From the NCBI GenBank assembly GCA_015680685.1, contig MNCI01035621.1, positions 505,247-569,246 of the forward strand: 64,000 nucleotides of DNA, in the 5' to 3' direction. Each line of letters opens with the position of its first letter. Position 1 is the stretch's first letter. Below are positions 1-9,650 of the stretch, piece after piece. The notes beneath the pieces are model-generated. The model saw only the letters and a list, made by a program, of their open reading frames with translations, had not been told where the DNA came from and searched no databases. The position numbers and the translations under genes were made by a program. Source of the stretch: Gnetum montanum. Lineage: Eukaryota; Streptophyta; Gnetopsida; Gnetales; Gnetaceae.

Positions 1-611
1 TAGGAGGATAAGGGTAAGAAATCTAATCTAGCCTAAGTGCGATAAGCAACCGATTCCTTGATCAACCATACACATCTTGAACTTCGTGCACGACTGCCAC
101 TGGGACTACCAAGCATAGGCCTAGGTACACCACTGGGATTACCAAGCGTAGACCCCAAATATGCCACTGGGTTAGCAAGCGTAGATCCCCCTAGCTACAC
201 CACTAGGCTACCAAGCAGTCACACTTAAATGCTCGTAATCAAGTTGTACTCGTTCCACTTCTAGGAGTTTAAGGGTGAGAGACTAATCGTGATGAGAAAC
301 CAATTCCTTAACTAGCCGTACACACCAGTAGATGCTCGTAGTTAAGTCGTACTCACACTGCGCTATGACAGCAATAAATAACATTAAATAAATAACAAAT
401 AAAATAAACTAAGTGAATGCTGCAATGATGAAGTAATCTCGATCTTTATTGCTCGTCATGTGCGTGTCCAAGTACGGCACACTTGAATAAATACACCGTA
501 CAATCACATTCACCACACTGCGGTAGACACGTGAAAAATTCTAACTCTAGAGGGATCAAACTGCCAGAGCTTCGCTACTCTAAAACTGGGATCTGAAATG
601 AGGGAGAGCCA

Positions 612-625
612 CCTCTTATTTATAG
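612..625 (-). promoter_or_regulatory. TATA box of E0 LTR
   Basis: The minus strand reads CTATAAATAAGAGG. The identical 14-mer occurs at 7707-7720 in the E1 3' LTR, in the same position relative to the LTR start. Inferred to be the U3 core promoter; transcription is not shown. Confidence 0.65.
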
Positions 626-640
626 AAATTGTGGCTAACT

Positions 641-735
641 GCGATATCACGTACGTGATGTCGCGGGGAAGATGCTATATTGCGTACGTGATATCGCATA
701 CGCGATATCATGGCCCATGATATATCGCGACCCAT
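641..735. repeat. CpG-rich palindromic repeats in E0 U3
   Basis: Directly upstream of the TATA box the U3 carries repeated GCGATATC, ACGTACGTGAT and CATGATAT units. Positions 641-664 form a near-perfect 24-bp palindrome centred on ACGTACGT. Decayed versions (GATATC, CAATATT) occupy the same place in the E1 and E3 LTRs. They look like cis-regulatory repeats of this family; no binding protein can be named. Confidence 0.6.
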
Positions 736-809
736 GATATAACGTGGGTGTGTTAACGTGGGTACCTTAACGCAACCACCAGCAATATGAGCAATTTCAT
801 GTCTCATCA

Positions 810-2090
810 ATAAGTACCAAATGTACTCCCATGTGTCCAACCAAGGAAAGCAAATCCAATGATGGAAACAAGGAGGGCATGAACCCTTGGATCTTGCCAT
901 GGACCAATATTATGCACTGTTACATCGTTGTCCTAGCCATGGTTATTTGCAGAGGGATCAACTACGCCATCTCATAGATGGGCTTAGGCATGAAACATGA
1001 AGAACCCTTGGGATGTATGCCCAAGGAAGGCTATCTGAGCTTAGGATCCATCAAGTAAAAATATTATTGGAGCAAGCTGCTAAAGAAGAGGTGAGCTAAG
1101 GAAAGAGAGAGTGCAGAGGAATATAATAGAGATCCTTCCCTCCAAAAGAAAGAAGTAATATTTTGTGAGGATGAAGAAGAGTCACCACTCGAAGAGATGG
1201 TGAATAGGAAAAATTTTCCTATTCAAAAGTAGATCAAATATGGGACTCCCTAGATAATATATTTTAAACCATTCTCAAAATAGTAGAGGAGTCTAAAGAG
1301 CAAGGTAGTGAATAGGGAAAGAGAAAAAAGAGAAAAGCGGAATATGCATGTAACAAGGGTAAGGGAAAAGTTGCCATCATCAAAGAGGTTGTGGATTTGG
1401 ATACAGAAAATGATAGTGGATGCGAGATATTCCAATACAACCATCCTAATGGATGTTACCCTATAATCTCACATCTACAAGAGTTTGGGGTGTATGTACT
1501 CAACCCATGATTGAACCAAAGGCAAAAACCTCGAAGGTTACCTTATCCCAAAGGTAACCGAAGATAGTTCCACCAACCCTTAACATATTATCCCAGTGGA
1601 AGTCCATCACAACCAACTAAGCAATATCAACAATGGTAGCATCCACAATCATGGAGAATCCCACCACCATGACAATACTGTCCTTACTGTTAACCTAAAT
1701 TATGTGCAATAGCCATTTTCTCCATGTGACTCTACTAGTCACATCACCCCTCAACCTCACTACCAAACACATGAGTATTATACGATTCCTTCTCCTAGGG
1801 GTGATGTTCCACAAACATACCATCCTTCTCATCTGGCTACATCTTTTCCACCCTTAAGTCCATTACCACTTGCTCCAGCCATGAGGGGTGAGCTCTATGC
1901 CTAGCTATAGCAATGACTACAAGGGTTATTAATTCTTACCCTACTGTTAGCGGCCAATTCTTCAAATGCCTCATCACCAATCAAAACTTCAGAGCTCCAT
2001 TCAATCCAAAGGTCACATTCAATGCATATGGTTATGTTAACTTATGTCATCACCAATTGGATAAAATATGGCCATCTTCCTAGGAAATTC
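810..2090 (+). pseudogene. E1 gag remnant
   Basis: Translation from 810 (..KYQMYSHVSNQGKQ) runs in parallel with the E3 gag near 41905 and the E2 gag near 18500, sharing MDQYYALLHRCPSHGY and LGMYAQGRLSELR. This is the central part of a retrotransposon capsid protein. A lysine-rich stretch (1320-1385) and a Pro/Ser/Tyr-rich C-terminal part follow. The N-terminus was removed by the E0 insertion. Stops are frequent and mostly explained by CAG or CAA to TAG or TAA. I see no zinc knuckle. Confidence 0.7.
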
Positions 2091-2094
2091 TCTA

Positions 2095-2492
2095 ATTCTA
2101 GAAGTCCTCTTATATATCTATAGATTGCTAGGAATGAACCATGCAAAGCTCTTTTCGATTGAGGTTCTGATGTCAACTTAATCTCTCAAGAAATGTACAA
2201 AGCTTGGAACCTACCTCTATTAAAAAAGAGTAACATTCATTTAGAGTTGGCTGACTAGTCCATCACTGTCCCATTAGGACTATTGGAGGACATTGTCACC
2301 ACTATCCATGGATGTTCATATCCAGCTAACATCTTAGTGATTGAAGTGAATAACAGTAAGGGGGACTTCCCAATCATAATGGGAAGAGCATGGCTAAGCA
2401 TAGTTGATGCATGCCTAGGAATTCATGATCTTTCCCTAGAAATATCAAATAAAAATACCTTTGTAAAGATTGAGAAGAAAAAAGTTCCATGA
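2095..2492 (+). pseudogene. E1 aspartic protease remnant
   Basis: The line CKALFD-stop-GSDVNLISQEMYKAW corresponds to CKALL(D)SGS-VNLIS, a retropepsin active site, with the catalytic Ser position now TGA. Downstream, LEDIVTTIHGCSYPANILVI and IIMGRAWLSIVDACLGI (2283-2492, uninterrupted) match the E2 sequence at 16972-17358. This is the enzyme that would cleave the Gag-Pol polyprotein. It is inactive here because of the stop in the active site and TAG codons further on. Confidence 0.7.
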
Positions 2493-2779
2493 ATCACATA
2501 CAGTGACATAGGGTGTAATTGCATGCAGAAGTCATGGATTGTGCAACGTTCAACATTGCCTGCATCCAATCAATGTGCACAAGTGACTAATATACAAAGA
2601 TGCCTATATGCAATAGCCATAAGACAAGAAGGCACCTAGTGGCTAATAGCTAATCAAGAGAGCAGTTCAAATATATGCATGGAACTAACTGAGGGTTTGA
2701 CTTGCAATTACATTGATAGCATAGACACATTAGAGCAAGTCCATTTCTAACTTCTAGGTCTTGACATTGAAAATATCAA

Positions 2780-3850
2780 CTAGGAGAAGTTGGAAATACC
2801 TGATAAGTTTAAGCAAGAGCCCCTTAAGTTAAAACCATTGCCCACTGGTATGGAATGCATGCTTCTCAAGGATGGAAAATTGGTAATTATTAACACTAAG
2901 CTCACTTCTCAACAAAAAGAGAAACTACTAAAAGTGATAAACAAATGGTCGAAAGCCTTTGCTTGGTTATATCCTCAATTAACTAGAATAGATCCTAGGA
3001 TATGCCAACATAGAATTTACATAGATTCGTCCATGAAGCCTCGAAGATAATCGTAGAGGAAACTTAACCCAAATCTTAAGTAAGTGATTAAGGAAGAAAT
3101 TGAATAGCTTCTAAAAGTTGAATTCATATACCCCATTGCTGATAATGAATGGGTTAGTCCCTTAGTTATTGTGCCCAAAAAGGGAGGTGAATGGAGGATG
3201 TGCATAGATTTTGGGCTACTGAATATGGCAACATTCAAAGACCACTTTTCATTGCCATTCTTCGACCAAGTCTTAGACACCATTGCAAGGAATCCCTACT
3301 ATAGTTTTCTAGATGGGTACAGTGGGTACAACCAAATTCAAATAGCCCCAGAAGACTAAGCGAAGACTATGTTCGCCAGTCCTCAGGGAACATTTTCATA
3401 CAAATAGATCCCATTTGGCTTGTGTAATTCCCCTGCAACGTTTCAACAATTAGTTCTAAGAATATTCCAATAGAAAATAGGAAACAGTGTGGAGGTCTTC
3501 ATGGACAACTTCTCCACCTATGGAGTGAACTTTGATCAAGCCTTGGATAAATTAGAGTAAGTACTAAAAAAATATGTAGAAACCAACTTAAGCCTCAACT
3601 GGTAAAAAGGTCATTTCATGGTCCAAGAGGGCATCGTATTAGGGCATAATATTTCACAAATAGGGATAGAGGTAGACCCCAAAAAGATCAAAGTTATCCA
3701 CGGAACTACTCAGCAAACCAAAACTATAAAAGATATTTGATCATTCCTTGGATACATTGGCTACTACATATGGTTTATTGAGAACTTTTCAAAGGTTGCA
3801 AAACCATTGGTTGAACTAACAAGAAAGGATGTACCTTTCGAATGGACTAG
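2780..3850 (+). pseudogene. E1 reverse transcriptase remnant
   Basis: Recognisable blocks in order: IPDKFKQEPLKLKPLP at the N-terminus, a palm segment WVSPLVIVPKKGGEWRMCID, LDGYSGYNQIQIAPED, PFGLCNSPATFQ and the catalytic line VFMDNFSTYG at 3498-3509, where the second Asp of the usual DD pair is Asn (GAC to AAC). The thumb and connection part ends with SFLGYIGYY. At least ten in-frame stops are present, nearly all replacing Gln or Trp. It would have made cDNA from the element RNA; it is not functional. Confidence 0.85.
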
Positions 3851-3859
3851 GAAATGCAA

Positions 3860-4300
3860 ACTAGCTTTCCAAAATTTAAAATAGAAGCTCATAGAAACAC
3901 CCATTCTACAAGTTCCTGACTAGCCCAAACCATTCCACATAGTGATTGACGTATCCAACTATGCTTTAAGAGTTGTACCTACATAGTCATATGACCAAAA
4001 ATGTCCTTATTACATCCACTGTGCAAGTAGGAGTATTACTAGTGTGCAACTTAACTACACCACAACAAAGAAAGAATTAATGGTTGTAGTGTTTGCACTA
4101 GAAAAATTTAGGCACTATGTCTTGGCCTATAAGGTATTCATGCACACAGATCATTGTGCAATAAGGTTCCTAATGAATAAACCAATGGTGAGCCCTCGCA
4201 TCATATGATGGCTCATAATCTTACAAAATTTTGATCTTACAATGATTGATTGTACAGGCATTGAGAGTGTAATTGCTGATCATTTTTCTTGATTGCAATG
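3860..4300 (+). pseudogene. E1 RNase H remnant
   Basis: Continues from RT. Blocks: KPFHIVIDVSNYALRVV, YYIHCASRSIT, NYTTTKKELMVVVFALEKFRHYVL, KVFMHTDHCAIRFLMNKPM and DLTMIDCTGIESVIADHFS. The Asp of TDH and the final IADH remain. Stops at WL (tga) and after FS break the frame. It matches the minus-strand E2 segment at 15086-15397 and E3 at 44364-44606. RNase H would remove the RNA strand during reverse transcription. Confidence 0.8.
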
Positions 4301-4439
4301 GGACAACAAAGAGGATGAATATCGACTCTCTAATCATTTCCCTAATGAATTCCTCTTTGTAGGTGTAGTAACTAATCAATTGACTATAGAAACAAACTGG
4401 TATAGTAGTATTCTCACCTATCTCCTTACACAACAAGCT

Positions 4440-5745
4440 CCATAAGGGTTAGATATTAAAAATAAACAACAATTTCTTCACTGAGCCAAGTATTATATGG
4501 AGATCAATGGACAAATTTATAAAGTATGTTCTGATGGCTTGGTTCGATGATGCGTTCCTAATATAAATCAACTTTGAGTTCTCCAAGATCATCATGAGGG
4601 TCTTTGTGGGGGTCATTACGATGGGAGATGAACAACCATTAAAATATTTCTTGTAGGATATTATTGGCCTACATTGTTCTGAGATGCCCATCATTTCATC
4701 CAATCTTGTGAGTGTTTTCAATGTGATGGGGGAATGATTACTAGAATGCAGGATTCACAACAATGGATTCAACCTTTAGAACCCTTTGATATTTGGGGAG
4801 TTGATTTTAAGGACCCTATTACACCAATGTCCAATGGAAAAGCCTACATCGTTGTTGCCATTGACTACTTCACAAAATGGGTAGATGTAGTTATCGTTAA
4901 GGATTGTACATTATCTATAGCTACAAAATTTGTTCAACAACAAGTTGTAAACAAGTTTGGCATGCCACATGCACTTATTTCAAACAATGGTACACACTTC
5001 ACAGATGCAACTTTTCAGAAATTAATGCAACGCTTAGGGGTTGAGCATGAATTGAATACACCATACCACCCTCAAGAAAATGGTCAAGCCGAGGTTACCA
5101 ATAGGGAGATTATAAAGATACTGACAAGAACTATTAGCAACTATAGGAGATATTGGAGCACCAAACTAAAGGATGCTCTTTGGGCATACTACTCCTCATG
5201 GAAACTCCCTATAGGTTACTCTCCCTATGAGTTAGTGTACGGTAAACTTCAATGCTCTTTATTAAAGCAAAACTCCATACACTATCCATAGCATGTAATC
5301 TCAACCTTAACCTTGATCTAGCACAAAAAAATGGCTAATGAACCTTAACTTTCTAGATGAGAATTAACTAGTCACCCTATTATTTAATTAATTGCATAAG
5401 ACTTTTAATAAACAACATCATGACCTAAAAATTAGAAAAGTTAAGTACCAACCAGGAAATAAGGTTCTCTACTGGAATCCCACACATGTGCCACAACAAA
5501 CTAAGTTTCAAACATTGTGGGAAGGACCTTATATCATTCATGCAACTTTTCTTCTAGGGGCCATGATGATTTACAAACCTGAGAGCTTGGACAAGAAACT
5601 ATTGGTCAATGTCCAACAAACCAAACCTTTCCATGAGCCTAGGACAACCAGTACCAATGCTACCTTTGTTGTTGGACAACCTTGCTCCCTATTTTGGATT
5701 ACCTCCTACCACCTCAGTCATGGGAGGAATGACAACCAATGCTAA
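4440..5745 (+). pseudogene. E1 integrase remnant with a long open core
   Basis: The HHCC zinc-binding region is at about 4580-4730 (LQDHHEGLCGGHY ... CECFQCDGG). The catalytic core is open from 4734 to 5291 (185 codons): GVDFKDP carries the first Asp; ISNNGTHF has Asn where the second Asp of DDE should be; the Glu is in NGQAEVTNRE. The C-terminal domain is in 5392-5745 (KVLYWNPTHVPQQTKF, LWEGPYII). The internal ATG at 4734 is not a true start, since integrase is released from a polyprotein. A stop at 5289 and the lost Asp make it inactive. Confidence 0.85.
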
Positions 5746-7624
5746 CCATGCAAAGCCCTTAGTTCCTTTTGTATTTTTTTTTACACATTTTTGTTTTGCA
5801 CATTTTTCAAATTTACTTATTCTTGTTTTACACCATCATTCATAATTTTACTATCTCTTTGTTTGATTTACTTTTATTCATCTTACAATAGGTGCTCATG
5901 ATGGTCTATTGTATCATAATGATGTTGGTTGCTAATGTTTTTTTTTTACCTTTTATTTTCAATGTTGATATTAAGATATGGTTTGTTGATAAAATAGGCA
6001 ATGAGTCCACACCATTCATTCACCCATTCAAATCTATGATCTCCCTTGGCTTTGGAGTTGTACTGTCCCTTTTCCTAAGTAAACTTATTAATGAATTGGT
6101 GGCTTGGTATTCTTCAAATCGAGGAAGGACTCAATGGTTGAAAAGGGTGTGACTTTAAGGGGATTCGATGCACATGTGCTAGCTATTCTCTTGGGTTCTT
6201 GGATGATTTTCATGGGCTTTCTACCATTCTACTATTGATTAAATATCAAGAAGCTGAGTGAATAAAAATAATTCTTTGCATGGTGTGGTTCTCACATAAA
6301 GAAAAAAAACTAGTGAGAATTCAATGCATACCCCTTAGACATAATAAAGAAATATGAGCTACAAGCACTGGTTATGATACTGGAAAGACATGTTACCCAT
6401 GCTTGAAGGTTCCCTCTAACTAAGGCCCTTTCTCACTTCCTACTTCTCTATCTTTCTCTCATTGGAATCGTGGTGACTCTTTGGGGAAGCATTCTTGTTG
6501 CTTCAAGAGGATGGATTGGTCAAGTGTATTGATGCAAGGTCACTAAATGTGGTTGGTTTGAGTCAACCTTTGAAATGAGTTCTATTCAGTTACCTCAACC
6601 ATAAAATATATAAAGGACTTTACACAACGTTACTTTTGGGATTCCATTCCATTTTCTACTCTCCATCTTTCTTTGCATTTTCCACCTCATTGCTAATTTT
6701 ATGATTAGTCTATATTTTGGTTGATACATTGTTTTTCCTTGGTAAATTCTTGTGGGTAAGTCTTTAACCATTGTTTCCATGTCATCCCTAGAGCCTACGA
6801 ACTCTTTGGTTTGGGGCTTTGTACGGGCATAAAAGGCATAAGCCTACTTTGGGAAGGACTCATTGACATTCCTTTTTGGTGCAATTGTTAAATTCTTCTC
6901 TTTAAAAATTTCTTGCTATCAGCAATTTCTCATTTCATCCCAATCCATGACATCCATTTTATTGGCAACGTCATTGTTATTTTTCCAATTTTTCTTTTTC
7001 CCTATACTTTTCCACCCTATTGCTATTGGACATTTGCTCTTAGTCGTGGGGGCCTTGTCACAAATTCTTTCATTCTACTATTTGTATCACCCCTACACCT
7101 TGGGTAGTTATTAGTGATAAACCTCTAACCTAGTTTCTGCCATAAACCCAACTTAGCCAATGCACTTTATATCGAGGCAAGGTATCAACTGCATTGTGGC
7201 TTACCTATCCTTGTTCATTCATGATTGTGTTGTATGTGAAAATGGCAATTACATGAACAATGGACTAGGATATGAGGAAGCACTCGAGATGGACTAGAGC
7301 TGGAGCATTTACGTCGAGAACAAGTTTGGTCATGTGGCTATGGATAAACAATGGAAGACACAATCATGTCATCAGCAGCAACATGTCTCATTTTCTTTTC
7401 TCTTTCTTCAAGCTGTCGGATGATGGTCTAGATGTCATCTATGTACAGTGTTCACCACAAAGTGTGTGAACACCAATGTTGTAATATGTTTGTTGATCCA
7501 TTCATCGGGCACTTTCAGTCTGTTATTCCTTATCGCTAATAGTTCTCATTCAATCAATAATCCCATACATTCCCAATATTTTATAAGGAACTCAAGGATG
7601 AGTTTTCATTCAGTCATGAGGGTA
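5746..7624 (+). other. E1 post-integrase region
   Basis: About 1.9 kb lies between integrase and the 3' LTR. The downstream part (from about 6260) aligns with E3 46700-47560, and with E2 12821-13300 read on the minus strand, so it belongs to the family. No long frame is shared between copies. Athila-type elements are known for extra sequence here, sometimes coding an envelope-like protein. I see no convincing envelope gene, only short frames. Immediately before the LTR the purine run (GAGGGTA) is a weak polypurine tract. Confidence 0.6.
5892..6152 (+). CDS. Short hydrophobic frame in E1 post-integrase region (unrecognised)
   Basis: An 86-codon frame starts ATG-CTC-ATG. It has two hydrophobic stretches, at about residues 2-25 (MVYCIIMMLVANVFFLPFIF) and 49-66 (MISLGFGVVLSLFLSKLI), and a basic end (SNRGRTQWLKRV). 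The pattern resembles a small membrane protein, and its place after integrase is where envelope-like frames occur in Athila-type elements. No equivalent frame was found in E3. Most likely a chance or relic frame. Confidence 0.25.
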   Translation: MLMMVYCIIMMLVANVFFLPFIFNVDIKIWFVDKIGNESTPFIHPFKSMISLGFGVVLSLFLSKLINELVAWYSSNRGRTQWLKRV

Positions 7625-8341
7625 TGATGAGCCGCGATATTGGGTACGCAATATTCAAGCCTCTCAAGTGATATCAAGCATCTAATATTAGGACTTGTCT
7701 TATCTTCTATAAATAAGAGGTAGACACACTTGGTTTGGCAATAGATCAGTTAGCCCCTTACTTGAACTCTTGCCTTTTCTCCCTCTTACAGTTAGAATTA
7801 TTTCTGTGTGCCCATAGTAGGAGTCATAAAGTGAACGGATCCTCATTCGAGCATTGTGTACCTAAGCATACCTTGTGTACATTAATAAAGAAGAACTTTG
7901 TGATAAACCTTGCAGCATCCAAAATAGATTAATTAATATTAAGTGTAGTTATTTAATACTTTCCTTAGTTAATTAATGTTCTATCCCTCATCCTATAACT
8001 CTCATAAGTAAGCACACATAGTATGATTAGTTCAAGCATGTGTGTAATGCTTGGTAACCCAGTAACGATTAGTGTTTGGTAATCCCAGCAGTGTTGCACT
8101 GGTTCAAGATGTGTATGGAAAGTGAGAACAGATGCTGGTGTTAGGACTAGTTAAAGCATAGTTGAGTAATTAAATTAAATTAGTTACTTAGATATCTCTC
8201 TCTCCTCCCNAAGACAACGATTGACTAACCTATCCTTGTTTCACAAAAGCGCATAAGCACTTAGTCCTTGGAATTCAATTGGATCGTGTGTGGATGCTCA
8301 TATTCGTATGGTTGAGCATAGGGATACCTCTCCACTCACCA
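7625..8341 (+). repeat. E1 3' LTR
   Basis: Begins TGATGA and ends near CTCACCA, which aligns with the ..CTCATCA ends of the E2 and E3 LTRs. It contains a TATA box (7707), the repeated 'gcttggtaa..cccag' blocks around 8050-8100 and a single N at 8210. The length of about 717 bp is slightly shorter than the E3 LTRs (830 and 849 bp). The end is set by alignment and may be off by a few bases. Confidence 0.75.
7707..7720 (+). promoter_or_regulatory. TATA box of E1 3' LTR
   Basis: CTATAAATAAGAGG, about 80 bases inside the LTR and identical to the minus-strand element at 612-625. In a 3' LTR it could only drive read-out into flanking DNA. Confidence 0.6.
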
Positions 8342-9015
8342 GTGACAAATCATATACTCTATCATTTTTTGCACCATGGAGAAGGAAGATGGAATAGGAG
8401 TTAATTGTGGAATGTGAACCCCATAAAGCTTTACTATATATAAATTGGCACAAAAATTAATCAAACTCCTTAATAAGATCAATTTGACAATATTTTTTTC
8501 AAACAAGGGTGAATCCTTAATATCATTAGACAATTCTCTTTGACAACAAAATTGGAATTTAGGAGATTTCACATTGGAAATAAAAGGAATTTTATTGTTC
8601 TAAAAACCACAAGTAGTTTGGATGCTAGTAGGAGTAATAGTTAAATTTCTTAAATCCATTTTTGAATGAGAACTTTCCCATACATGATAGCTATTACAAC
8701 AATTCCTTATGACATTTTGTAGATGAAAGTCTTAAAAATGGGAAATAGTAGCAACTCAAATAGTTTAGCAGTTCTGAGCAACTCAAAATCCTCAACATGC
8801 AACAAGCTACAAACCAAATTAGTTGTTTCCAGAACATTATTTTGATGTAAAAAGATAGAAACTATTTTGGAGCTACTTGAGGTAGTAGGAGAGGATTGTC
8901 CAAGAGTAGGAGAGTCTTGGCTAGGATGTTTTAAAGGAGTCATCTCATAATTTGTTATGCTAGAAAATTTCTTTGCAAAAGGGTTGAATTGGGAATAAAG
9001 ACTTTCTTCTTCCAT
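8336..9015 (-). pseudogene. Possible minus-strand coding relic, unrecognised
   Basis: Two minus-strand frames lie end to end: 9015-8707 (102 codons, MEEESLYSQFNPFAKKF..., Ser/Thr/Pro-rich around residue 35) and 8572-8336 (78 codons, containing SPKFQFCCQRELSNDIKD). They are out of phase, and a third frame bridges the gap with one stop, so a single broken gene is possible. I recognise no domain. The composition is richer in Gln, Ser and charged residues than most AT-rich shadow frames here. It could be a host gene fragment, a relic of another element, or chance. Confidence 0.3.
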
Positions 9016-9299
9016 TAATTTAGAAAAGATCTTAAGACCTTAACATTAGTAGAAGATAGAGTACACTATCAAAAAGGGCAATTATACTTGCATTAACACA
9101 AAATTAATTGTTAATCAGTTTTATATTAATTTTTACTTTTCTTGATTTTTTTGGTAATAGGTGGAGCAAACCATTGTCATCTTGAGCTGAATGAGTAATG
9201 CTTTTTAATATGATTCCAATGGTACCAATTTCATCAAAATTTGACTTACAATTTAAAGTTAATACATTTTTTTGATATGGGTGCAATTTATTTTTTATA
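9016..9299. other. AT-rich stretch without recognisable content
   Basis: Between the possible relic and the tRNA-like segment I see only AT-rich sequence and short runs of T. No terminal repeats or motifs were noted. Confidence 0.5.
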
Positions 9300-9314
9300 T
9301 ATAAAATAAATAAT

Positions 9315-9385
9315 CACAGTCATAAGAATTGATATGTCGAAGGACATAGGTTCAAACCCTTGCTCCATAATGTTAAAAAACTAAT
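9315..9385 (+). repeat. Possible SINE relic with B-box
   Basis: GGTTCAAACCC at about 9350 is a good match to the polymerase III B-box (GGTTCRANNCC), with a weaker A-box-like segment (tcataagaattgatatg) about 30 bases upstream. The A-rich sequence that follows could be a tail. No full cloverleaf can be drawn, so it is not called a tRNA gene. Confidence 0.3.
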
Positions 9386-9439
9386 TAAAAAAGTAATCTT
9401 AAAATAATAATAAGCAAAAAAACTCAAAAAACAAGCCTA

Positions 9440-9650
9440 CGGTGCCAAAGCTACGATGACGCTGGCCAGCCAAGCTGTAAGGTGGCTAGGTCACAAAGCC
9501 TAGCCACGATACGTGGCAGCCGGCCTAGTCGTGGCGTTAGCCAACTGCGTCATAGCATGGTTGGGCAACCATGATGTGTCAGGGCCAACCTATTCATGGC
9601 ATTAGCCAACCACGTTGTACTGTTGCTGGGCCACAATTTGATGTGTCTGT
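9440..9650. repeat. GC-rich minisatellite, 2-3 degenerate units
   Basis: Two units of about 66 bp end in 'gatgtgtc' (near 9580 and 9648) and share 'GTGGCGTTAGCCAAC' / 'CATGGCATTAGCCAAC' and 'TTGGGCAACCATGATG' / 'CTGGGCCACAATTTGATG'. A third, weaker unit (gctggccagccaagc) precedes them. The composition is clearly more GC-rich than the surroundings and CpG is retained. It lies just outside the copia 5' LTR. Confidence 0.55.

Larger units (their letters stand above)
1..809 (-). repeat. Antisense LTR of Athila-like element E0 (5' LTR, truncated by window edge)
   Basis: Read on the minus strand this begins TGATGA at 809 and matches the start, TATA region and body of the LTRs at 7625-8341, 19925-20793, 39724-40572 and 48007-48836, including the 'cttggtaa..cccagtggtg' blocks. 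It abuts, in opposite orientation, a gag sequence that resumes in phase with the E3 gag at 810, so it is read as an insertion into E1. The rest of E0 lies left of the window, so its PBS and target duplication cannot be seen. It is far richer in CpG than the other LTRs, which suggests a recent insertion. Confidence 0.75.
810..8341 (+). mobile_element. Athila-like Ty3/gypsy retrotransposon E1 (5' end interrupted by E0)
   Basis: Order gag, protease, RT, RNase H, integrase, then a long post-integrase region and 3' LTR: a Ty3/gypsy layout. The RT motif VFMD-FS, the RNase H ending (LMNKP..SPR..WL..LQ.FDL) and the tRNA-Asp-type PBS in sister copies E2 and E3 suggest the Athila/OTA branch. All genes carry many in-frame stops and some frameshifts, so it is a dead copy. 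The LTR of about 0.72-0.87 kb is short for Athila, so the lineage name is tentative. Its own 5' LTR and PBS are left of the window. Confidence 0.8.

Noticed and set aside
641-735. CRISPR-like array or origin from the palindromic repeats
   Set aside because: The repeats are irregular, lie in an LTR U3 next to a TATA box and recur in sister LTRs; a plant nuclear context makes CRISPR implausible.
4734-5291. 185-codon open frame that might be read as a host gene
   Set aside because: It is the core of the E1 integrase, continuous with the zinc finger upstream and the C-terminal domain downstream, and one catalytic Asp is changed.
5892-6152. Envelope-like gene in E1
   Set aside because: Two hydrophobic stretches in 86 codons are not enough, and no counterpart was found in E3. 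Kept only as a low-confidence frame.
9315-9385. tRNA gene at the GGTTCAAACCC site
   Set aside because: No acceptor, D or anticodon stem can be paired; only the B-box is convincing.
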